This document shows positions 27,494 through 39,000 of a stretch of 64,000 bases of DNA, piece after piece. This DNA comes from Bolinopsis microptera. Lineage: Eukaryota; Ctenophora; Tentaculata; Lobata; Bolinopsidae. The notes beneath the pieces are model-generated. The model searched no databases. It worked only from the letters and a program-made list of their open reading frames with translations, and was not told the origin of the DNA. The stretch lies in contig NC_087081.1 in the NCBI RefSeq assembly GCF_026151205.1, forward strand, positions 17,778,859 through 17,842,858, given 5' to 3'. How positions within the stretch are numbered: the stretch's first letter is position 1; each line of letters starts with the position of its first letter. The position numbers and the translations under genes were made by a program.

Positions 27494-28430
27494 TTTAATT
27501 AAAAAAAAAAAAACCATTACCTTCTTATTTATAGTTCTTCGGCCTTTTTTATATTTATCAGATTTTACGAGCCTTTTTTTAAGAGATAAGGTTTTTGGGA
27601 GATAAGGCACTTCTGAAATTGTCACCGAGGATTAGTCGAGATTTGGTGCTCTTCTTGATTTATTAGTTTTCTATCGTTACGAGAGCGTTTTATTTAGTAC
27701 AATTCACCAAGTCTAAGACTTGTTTAAATACAGACTCCATCAGCCTTCTACCTTTCTTGTTTATAAACAGACTGAGCCATCACATCGGGAATTACAGCTC
27801 ACTGGAGTTCACTGTCAGCGCTTCGTACAGCCACTATAACCGTCGCGAGTTACAGACTTCTCATCTCCTCGTTTATCGGGAGTTTAAATATTAAGATCGT
27901 ATCTTGTTTTAGACAGGTACACCTGCACCCGTAGCTTGTTTCAGACAGTCACCTTTATTTGTTAACTCCTCGTTTATCAAGAGCAGCCAGTAGGTTTTAG
28001 ACCTTGTTTGATACAGGTTCATTTTAGCTCTAGTAGTAGTACTAGTAGTGTTATTTCCTCGTTCATCGGGAGTTGTCACTAATTTATCAGCGCATATCTC
28101 GATTCTCGTTTCAAACAGATACATCGTTCCTTACTCCTCGTTTATCGGGAGCCGCGTACGTAAATTGTTAGAAGTAGTTTGTTTGCAACAACTACTTACT
28201 ACAGTCGCCCTAGGCTTTGGCCAGTCAAGCTCCGGTTGCCGTATTATAGCCGTTTTCCAATTTTACACCAGTTGGGTGGTACAATAACATTTGATAGTTG
28301 CATGGAAATGTATTTTAATGCAATTGCATTTGATTGGCATTGTATTATACACATCATGAAACGGATCGTTTGCCCGCCAATTCAATAGCTTTCAATAGGG
28401 GGTCGTTCACATATTACGTAATCAGCCGAT

Positions 28431-28466
<36 letters not shown>

Positions 28467-31400
28467 TCAAAATGATTGCTCTACTGCAATTTCGACACAA
28501 TAGCTATGTGTAAAACTTATTACGGAGAGGGGTAACAATGTTCCAAAAAATGAATTCGTAATATGTGAACGACCCGTAATATGTGAACGATCCATAGTTT
28601 GAAATAATGATACATTTTGATATTTTAATTGCAAGTGTGCCATATCCTAAGTCATAACGTCAATGTAATAATATTATGTAATTGAATTCTAGTATTTGCT
28701 AGCTTGTTTTAAATTTTAAGTTAATCGTCATACTCACAGGATGTCTAATAGAAATGTCAGAAGATTCAAGCAACAAATACCGGACGAGGATGAACTCGAA
28801 GATAAAAACATTTATCGGAGACAATGCCGTGATACACAATATTACAATTAATTTTAATTGAATTGTGGTATTACGGCATTGTTTCCTAGTAATTATATTT
28901 TATTAATTTTAAATCCAATTGTTGTTAAGATATTTGAAACTGATTTAAAATTGTTTATGCAAACGTTTTTAGATATATGAAACATTAATCTACTTTTGAA
29001 ACTTGTTTATATAATGACTGTTTCATTTGTTTGTAATCAAAATATCAGCTGCTCAGCCTTTCAAAACAGTGCGATTAGTTTTAATCGCAATCGCATTGTT
29101 TTGAGAGCAACTTATAACAACAAAGTTATATAAATCAGAGGCGTGGAGTTATACGTGAATCTAACTGCATGTATAATACGATTACACCAGTTATTGCACT
29201 CGGCTGCGCCTCGTGAAATAACTGCAATAATCGAACTCGGCTTCGCCTCGTGCGATTATTGTATCAATTTCCACTCGGCTGCGCCTCGTGCAATTAATAG
29301 TGTAATCGCATTATACGCAGTTAGATTAGCGTATATAACACCATTACATTGGAAGTTTCACTTGCTACCGGTAAATATACTAGTGAATATAGGTACACTT
29401 GCTAAATATAAACCTACATTAATAATGACGATATGTGCTGCATCTGATAAAGTGGGTAAGCAACCCTCACTAAAATTATGTCTAAAATTGTGTCGTATTT
29501 TGAAATTGTGTAAGTGTGATGAGGTTCCCATACAGTAATTATTACTAATTATACAGTAATTATTACTAATTATACAGTAATTATTACTAATTACAGTAAT
29601 TATTACTAATTACAATAATCATTACTAATTACAATAATTATTACTAATTATACAGTAATTATTACTAATTATACAGTAATTATTACTAATTATACAGTAA
29701 TTATTACTAATTATACAGTAATTATTATTAATTATACAGTAATTATTACTAATTATACAGCAATTATTACTAATTATACAGTAATCATCACCTGAAGTAC
29801 GCCCTGAAGCTCAATGTCAAGTATACATATTTGACCCTTATCACACACATTGGTAACAGCTAGTTTGCTTGTTCCATACAGATTACTACCAAACTCCGCA
29901 TGCTCTAGAAACGCTCCATCTTCAATTAGCTGCTGCATCTGAGATATGAACTGAATGAGACACATATTAATATGTTCAATTAGCTGCTGCATCTGAGATA
30001 TGAACTGAATGAGACACATATTAATATGTTCAATTAGCTGCTGCATCTGAGATATGAACTGAATGAGACACATATTAATATGTTCAATTAGCTGCTGCAT
30101 CTGAGATATGAACTGAATGAGACACATATTAATATGTTCAATTAGCTGCTGCATCTGAGATATGAACTGAATGAGACACATATTAATATGTTCAATTAGC
30201 TGCTGCATCTGAGATATGAACTGAATGAGACACATATTAATATGTTCTGGGTGACAGTAACTAGGACACTTACGACTAACTATTTCAGAACGTTTTAATA
30301 GTTTCAACACTACTATATATTATAACTAGAAAACCCGTGGTCACAGGGAGGAAGCTAATAGTATTTTTTGTTAGTAACAGTGTTTAGTTGTTAATTATTG
30401 TAATATATCAGTAACAGGGTTTAGTTGTTACTTATTGTAATAGATCAGTAGCAGGGTTTAGTTGTTATTTATTGTAATAGATCAGTAGCAGGGTTTAGTT
30501 GTTACTTATTGTAATAGATCAGTAGCAGGGTTTAGTTGTAATTTATTGTAATAGATCAGTAGCAGGGTTTAGTTGTTACTTATTGTAATAGATCAGTAGC
30601 AGGGTTTAGTTGTTACTTATTGAATATATCAGATATGAACTGAATGAGACACATATTAATATGTTCAATTAGCTGCTGCATCTGAGATATGAACTGAATG
30701 AGACACATATTAATATGTTCAATTAGCTGCTGCATCTGAGATATGAACTGAATGAGACACATACCCCCCCCCCCCCCCAACATATTAATATGTTCTGGGT
30801 AACAGTAACTAGGAGACTTACGACTAACTATTTCAGAACGTTTTAATAGTTTTAACACTACTATATATTATAACTAGAAAACCCGTGGTCACAGGGAGGA
30901 AGCTAATAGTATTTTTTGTTAGTAACAGGGTTTAGTTGTTAATTATTGTAATATATCAGTAACAGCCAACAGGGTTTAGTTGTTACTTATTGTAATAGAT
31001 CAGTAGCAGGGTTTAGTTGTTATTTATTGTAATAGATCAGTAGCAGGGTTTAGTTGTTACTTATTGTAATAGATCAGTAGCAGGGTTTAGTTGTAATTTA
31101 TTGTAATAGATCAGTAGCAGGGTTTAGTTGTTACTTATTGAATATATCAGATATGAACTGAATGAGACACATATTAATATGTTCAATTAGCTGCTGCATC
31201 TGAGATATGAACTGAATGAGACACATATTAATATGTTCAATTAGCTGCTGCATCTGAGATATGAACTGAATGAGACACATACCCCCCCCCCCCCAACATA
31301 TTAATATGTTCTGGGTAACAGTAACTAGGAGACTTACGACTAACTATTTCAGAACGTTTTAATAGTTTCAACACTACTATATATTATAACTAGAAAACCC

Positions 31401-32973
31401 GTGGTCACAGGGAGGAAGCTAATAGTATTTTTTGTTAGTAAGTTTAAATCGCGTAAAAAAATATCCTAAACAAACCGAAGATACAGCCGATTAAAATGTT
31501 GCTCGCACTAAACACAACGTAATATCAACAAAACCGATAAAAAATGCCGTTTTAACAATCTTTGCACGTGCACGTGCGTGTAACAACCCTCGTTACCATG
31601 GTTACTACGCAAGTTCATATTTTTCGTTTGTTTTGCACGTGGGCGGTCGTACAGACAAAAAGAATTCTCTGAATTATAGTAGAGATAACACTACTATTAT
31701 ATAACAAATAATTTGAGTAAATGGCATTCAACATGGCCGCTGGATTAGTGATGACGAAACTATAGTTAAAAGGCTGCGAAGAGGGTGACGAATTGGAATT
31801 TATTTATTGTTTTTTCTGAATCTGGTGTAGTATCATTGCTTCATTGGCTTTATTGAAATGATGAATGGCCCAAACATATTTCAGAACGGTGATAATAATT
31901 TAGTTCAGAAGACCAGCACTAAGGAGCTTATTGTAATAGATCAGTAACAGGGTTTAGTTGTTACTTATTGTAATATATCAGTAGCAGAGTTTAGTTGCTA
32001 CTTATTGTAATAGATCAGTAGCAGGGTTTAGTTGTTACTTATTGTAATATATCAGTAGCAAATAAGCAATCAGTAGCAGGGTTTAGTTGCTACTTATTGT
32101 AATATATCAGTAGCAGGGTTTAATTGTTACTTATTGTAATATATCAGTAACAGGGTTTAGTTGTTACTTATTGTAATAGATCAGTAGCAGAGTTTAGTTG
32201 CTACTTATTGTAATAGATCAGTAGCAGAGTTTAGTTGTTACTTATTGTAATATATCAGTAGCAAATAAGCAATCAGTAGCAGGGTTTAGTTGCTACTTAT
32301 TGTAATATATCAGTAGCAGGGTTTAATTGTTACTTATTGTAATATATCAGTAACAGGGTTAAGTTGTTAATTATTGTAATAGATCAGTAGCAGGGTACAG
32401 TTGTTACTTATTGTAATAGATCAGTAGCAGGGTACAGTTGTTACTTATTGTAATAGATCAGTAGCAGGGTTTAGTTGTTACTTATTGTAATAGATCAGTA
32501 GCAGGGTTTAGTTGTTAGTTATTGTAATAGATCAGTAGCAGGGTTTAGTTGTTACTTATTGTAATAGATCAGTAACAGGGTTTAGTTGTTAATTATTGTA
32601 ATATATCAGTAACAGGGTTTAGTTGTTACTTATTGTAATAGATCAGTGCAGTAGCAGGGTTTAGTTGTTACTTATTGTAATAGATCAGTAGCAGGGTTTA
32701 GTTGTTATTTATTGTAATAGATCAGTAGCAGGGTTTAGTTGTTACTTATTGTAATAGATCAGTAGCAGGGTTTAGTTGTAATTTATTGTAATAGATCAGT
32801 AGCAGGGTTTAGTTGTTACTTATTGAATATATCAGTAGCAGGGTTTAGTTGTTATTTATTTTAATAGATCAGTAGCAGGGTTCAGTTGTTACTTATTGTA
32901 ATAGATCAGTAGCAGGGTTTAGTTGTTACTTAATACTTATTGTAATAGATCAGTAGCAGGGTTAAGTTGTTAT

Positions 32974-33008
<35 letters not shown>

Positions 33009-36000
33009 AGCCCAAAAAACCCAAAAAAAACCAATCCCAGTATGACCTTTTTCAGGGTAGGAGTTGGGTTTTTTTGGGTTTTTTACAAATTTTTCATTTA
33101 ACTATTATATATATACGGAATCATGAAAGAATGTAGATGCATGTAATAGGTAAATGTCGAACTTAACACCAAATATACACATTCAAGAATGAAAACATGA
33201 TATAGCAACAGTTTTTGAAGGAAATAAAATCATGTAGGAACCTAGCAAAATAATTATCAGTACAACATCACTGCTGTGGTTCATCACTACAACATCACAA
33301 TAGATAAAATCGCTTACATGTCACTCGAAAGTAGTATTTTATTCACTGATGTGCTCAGAAGAAGTTGGCCAATCAGATATGATTTCAGCCATATGTAATG
33401 CTCACCTTGATGCACAAGGCAAATTGAGTTAGTAGGGACGCAACTCACTGATGACCCCAACCCTGACCGCAACCGGTACGAGAGGAATAAAGCCTTTCCT
33501 CTCACCTTCACGATCTCTGTTTCCGTTTTCCTTATCTTCCTCTTAACATGAATCCATGCTCTATCTCCAACTGAAAGAATCTTGCAGTTACCATCAGCTG
33601 CATGATCACATGTGATATTAAGTGATATCTTCGCTTGTTTATGGCCCTGGAATCGCTTAAATATTGACTGGGATGGCATTCGATCTCGCCCTCCATTGAG
33701 GCAAACCTCAACAGCCGTATCATGATGCAGAGCATCACCATACACAGTTACTATGTTCGCCCATTCATCTAATGAGTCAATATCCTCCACATCCTCTTCT
33801 TCGTCATCTGTTTCCGCTTCATCACTCTCTGTTACGTCAGAAGATGGTTGAAAGGCCTCTCCTTCAAAGCTACAGTGTTCTTGAAGGAGTTCTCTACCCC
33901 TTGAGACTCCCTTCTTCATAGCTTGTTTTCAACCTTGAGATTGAAGTATCTTTACCTCTATATAGTTTATCTGCTTTCGGATGCGGTATAACAAGCTTGT
34001 TGCGAGAGTGGGCAACTGTTTCAGGGATCAAACTTTTGCCGAGTGCATCAAGCTCGAGGGAACGGTTTGATTTGCCCATGCCAACCAACACATCCTTAGA
34101 ACACAGATTAGTTTTAATGCCAGCATGGAGGCCTATGCGCAGGAAAGCATAAAGTTGCTCGAAGGCATCGGATGTAAACAGCCAGGGTATAAAGTGTTGG
34201 TCACTGTTGTCAGCTGTTACACTGAGGATGTACAGCATCAGATTCTCGACTGCAATAATCGCATCATCAAACGTTTGACAAGTAGGCATGTGCTTTGACC
34301 TGCCCTTGAGCTTCGTCATAGCTTCTTTCCATGATAAGAGAACAGTTCTTACAACCGTCATGTTAAACACCCTATCCTCGGGGCACATAGACTTATCGTA
34401 AAAAGCGCACAGCATCAGGTAGATTAGTTCCAACCAAAGACCTGTACCATGAAAACCCTGATCATAAAAACTTTCATAGTGAAATACTATGTCAGAAACG
34501 GCACTGGGATCTTGTTTATCAGTTAGCAGTATTGCACTCTTAGGGACCTTTTCTTGAAAAAGTTGGTTCTTCTTAAATATTTCAAAAATAAGGTCCCATC
34601 GCACAACATACTTATAGCGCTCCTCAAATATGACCTTTGATGGGTCACAAAAGAGCACTAACCTGGTAGTCAGGCATTTCATATTATTTCGCATCTTCTT
34701 TATTGCATGGGGAACGTCCTGCATCGGCAACTGCTTTAATTTAATTCCTAGTCCATAAACAAAGGGAAACTCTATCAGAGTTCCTTTACTGAGCCAATCC
34801 AGTATTGTTGACATTAGTTCGTTTGTGCTGTAACCGCTGAAGCTTTCTCAGCCGAGAGTCACCATCACCCACGACTCACGAGGCTCGATATTTTGACCCC
34901 GACACCGGCAGCTAGGGAGGTTACTGTATCGTGGATTGTTTGCAGCTCCTCACTTCCCATCTTGGTTCCAACTGGGTACGTACCGAGGCAATTATTAAAA
35001 GACCGTATACACAGCGGAACTAGGATAAGCGACGAAACTTGTGTAGCAGATGTAAGAAGTCCCGTTCGCTGAAGATCAGGGACTGATTCTAACCCGTTGA
35101 TTACCTTTCCCTGTAGAACGAGGGTGTCCTCACTGTCTGCTTGTCTTTCCAGATTAATCTCGGTTTCCTCGTTTATCAAGTGATCTTTCGACACTCCCAG
35201 TCTCCACGTAGTTTAACCAGTGAGGGGCCATTGCTTTTATCATCTTTGCACTTTTTGCACCGCAACACATCGATGTTGCCACATTTGGCACATTTCCACT
35301 TACTTCGTGCATTCATATGGATTATATCTCGATGAACTAGACATCCTGTTTGCTATCGTGATAACATACTATTGATATAAACACACTTATATAAACTATC
35401 TATTAAGTTAAGACATGAGAACAACACGTAGGTAAGACTCAGTGGGAAATAATTCACATTCAATACAACAAATGAAATGGCTAGAATTTTGTTTAAATTT
35501 TGTTTAAAAAACCCAAAAAAACCCTAAAAAACCCAATCCCAGTATTACCTTTTCTTGGGTAGGAGTTGGGTTTTTTTGGGCTACACCCCCCCCCCCCCCT
35601 TATTTATTGTAATAGATCAGTAGCAGGGTTTAGTTGTTACCTATTGCAACATCCTGTGCAACTCATTTACACCTCAACTATAGAAGGGAATAGTAGCACC
35701 TACCTTAGACCTCTGAGAGAAGTGATAATGTACAGTATAGGGAATAGTAGCACCTACCTTAGACCTCTGAGAGAAGTGATAATGTACCCCGTCTTGCTCT
35801 CCCTGTCGGGGAGACCGTGTGGTGTGAGACACCGAGAAACCAAACCTGCCAAATGTAATTATCAATTATAGGCCACAATCTTTTTGCATCCTAGTACAGA
35901 ACTTTAAGGAAACATATTGCCTTCTTAGCCGATTTTGGTGATATAATTTTTTAATTTTTCATCTCTTCAAGCCTCAATATGAACAGTGAAACTCGATGCA

Positions 36001-39000
36001 CGGTGGCTCACAGTGGGCCAGAATAGGGGGGCAGGCTATATTAGACATGTTAGTACCATCCAAATATGTCTGCAAGGTGTTCTATAGACTGCTTTGGCCC
36101 AAAAAAACGATCTAAACCAATTTCAAGACCCTACTTAACACAAAAACTGAGAAAATTGGGGAATTTTGAATTATGCTCCTTGAATTTTTAGCCCCAAAAT
36201 TCCCAAAAATTCAAAATTCCTTACATAAGCCACAAAACCAGTTTTGAGATGCTTTACTTGTAGCTGAACGCTTACAGGACTTGTATTTAAAATTTCATCA
36301 AGGTTGAACAAAAGATGGCAGAGTTATTACAAAAATATGTATGCCCATATTTGGGCACAAGCCCCAAATAACATAGTTTTAGCCAATAAATTGGTAAAAA
36401 ATCGGCATTTAAAAAAAATGCCCAAGGATGCCCACCACAATTTTTTTATATGTTGTAGGGAATCCTCTAAGCTTTCAAATGGTACCAAGGAATAGGCCGG
36501 CAAAGGCCGGCAATTTAACTATTTTTGGGCTGGAAGCGACTGAAGATGACCTTCAGTTATGCAAGCAATCCAAGCAGAAAATGCTACGTGCACACATTCT
36601 TGACAGTCATAAGTGTACCTCTACATTAACCGAAACTACTGACAAACTTATCTCTCTAACTCAAATTTTTTCGAGATCGTCCACTGATGCGATGACCGGC
36701 CTCCAGAACACTGTTAGTGAAGCACAGTCCCTTGTCCAGTCTCTACGTGACCATTCTGCTCACCCTCCTACTCAACCTACAACCACCCTCCCCGAAATAC
36801 CTGCACCACCAACACCGGTCCAGACTGTGGAACAGCCCTTCTCCAAGCTCGAAACTGGTGACCAGCTGCAGAGGTTTGACTTTAAGAGATTGGACTCTGA
36901 ATTAACCTATGATAAAGTTTTCTCGAATAGAAAGGTTGCATATTTTGGCGATGCTCCTTACAAGTATTTAGGAGGGTACCACAGGGCAAAGCAATTAGAC
37001 CCTGAGACGTACCTTGCTGAAATACTTGTAGCAGTTGATGATGTGTGCAAGACCAACAACATCAACTATAAGGATTTCAATAGCTGCATGATCACCAAAT
37101 ATGAATCACACGTCTCGTGTATACCTCCTCATTCCGATGATGAATCGTGTATAGTACCCGACAGCACTATACTTACCATTTCCCTGGGGGGTAAAAGGGA
37201 TTTAGTTTTTCGTAGACGTCCTCCAGGCGAGTATCGCGATGAAACCGTGACAGTTCAACACGGCGACTGTTACACTATGACGCGAAAATCGCAGGACCTT
37301 TTTGACCATGCTGTTCCTCCGCAAACTCAGGCGGATTTTGAAGGTCCTCGAATCAGCTTAACCTTTAGACAGTTGGCCTCGGCACATTCCAGAAAATCTA
37401 GCAGCCATCAGCTGCGACCTCTACCCCATCATAAAGTGAACCAGACCAAACGAGTGCTGATACTGTCTGACAGCAAAAACTGTAATTTTGACTGTTCTCA
37501 ATTTCGTTCACCTGTCATAGCGTTCCGGGAAAACTTATTTTTCCTCCGCGACTTAAAGGAACACCGGGAATCGATTCAACAAGCCGACATTGTACTCATA
37601 AGTGCTGGCATAAACGATATCCAGAAAAACAGAGCGAGTGCCGTCCTGCTGCATAATCACATCAGAAGTTTCATAGAACAGTTCCCGCGCACTATGTTCT
37701 TATTCGATGCAGTCAGTCCACTATCGATACATGCTGACCGATTCAACACCCACAACGACATTATCCAGTACCTTAATGAACTCATGTTTAAGTGCTCCCT
37801 TCACCATGACAACTTCAGACTCTTCGACAACTCAAGTTTTAGTCTCGCTCACCTCGCTCGTGACGGTCTACATCTTAACTATATTGGACAGAGTGTATTA
37901 TCAGATTGCTGGGTAAACTGTGTGCTCATTGGACTGGGGTTCAGGCGTGGACCCCTACCTCTACGTGAGCACTTTAAACGTATGATATCTTATCCAATCC
38001 CTGGCCACTTTGGCACCTGAGCACGACGTATTTTATATCTTAATGTAAAATTATCATGACAAAAATATCGAATCCTGAACAACTTTCCAGACTCGCGCTG
38101 AGTCGCAAACAATTTCACTAATCAAACAAACGTAACTTATTTGAACAAACTCTTACCATATTTTTAAAATTTTCCGTCATTTCAAATCAAAATTAGAAAC
38201 TTAAATCAAATTCAAACTCAAGCACAAAGCACATAATACAACCAACTACTTAAACGAACTTTTCCCTTATCCAGATTCCCTACCTTCTCACCTTATCTAT
38301 CACACCTTATCAGCAAAACGCGAAATAAACCCTGCTTGATAATAGTCCACGTCCCTACATCATAACAATCATTTCATATTATCTAATTCCTAACCTCATG
38401 CCGTACTCAGACAACGACGACGCAATATTTACACGATATCTACACAGATATTTACACAGTACTCATTATACATACATCACACATTACTGTACATTTGACT
38501 CTGTACATTTGACTGATCTGTACATTTGACTCTGTACATTTGACTCTGAACATTCGACACATACATTACTGTACATGGAAATTAGGCTCATGCACGGTGA
38601 GCTGCTGCCATCAAGTAATAGAAGAGAAGTTAAAGGTCAATCATAAAGGTAAAGGTGAAGTTTACTTAATTACTGTAGATAAGTCACGGTACTTTCTACA
38701 CACAGGACTGAAAGTCTTCGTTAGAAGTATCTGACTAGGTCACGTTATTGTTATCATATTTTGTATAAATAGTAAGTCTATACTCTCTTAAATATATCAT
38801 AATATAACTATAATACTAACGAATATAATACATTATCTCATAGTTCTATGAACGAATCTCAGCGTTGCAACAAATGTAATACACGTATTCCTAAAGCACG
38901 TTCGTTCCTAATTTGCAGTCACTGCGACAAAATAAAACATATGAAATGCATGAAGTTATCTAAGTCTGAGGCAAAAATAATTGTAGATTCTGGCTCTGCC

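Larger units (their letters stand above)
32976..35599 (-). mobile_element. 2.6-kb TIR DNA transposon, superfamily unassigned
   Basis: The ends are inverted: poly-G then TAGCCCAAAAAACCCAA on the left (32976 on), TTGGGTTTTTTTGGGCTACA then poly-C on the right (to 35599). Each end also holds a self-complementary ~70-base block (AATCCCAGTAT…GGGTAGGAGTTGGG). TTATTT at 32970-32975 and 35600-35605 looks like a 6-bp target duplication in the 37-bp minisatellite. The minus-strand ORFs inside are probably its transposase. Confidence 0.82.

Noticed and set aside
27372-28388. Several 60-80 codon frames on both strands
   Set aside because: They fall in T-rich tracts and degenerate repeats with no protein-like conservation.
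28821-28882. microRNA precursor
   Set aside because: A ~60-nt hairpin exists but pairing is imperfect in the middle and nothing supports expression.
29143-29538. A 131-codon plus-strand gene
   Set aside because: It crosses the cruciform element and shows no conserved domain.
29774-30310. A 178-codon stand-alone gene
   Set aside because: It is GUK1 exon 3 plus the 54-bp acceptor repeats and flanking intron read through.
10263-32975. CRISPR-like arrays
   Set aside because: Units are contiguous with no unique spacers, the genome is eukaryotic, and no cas genes are present.
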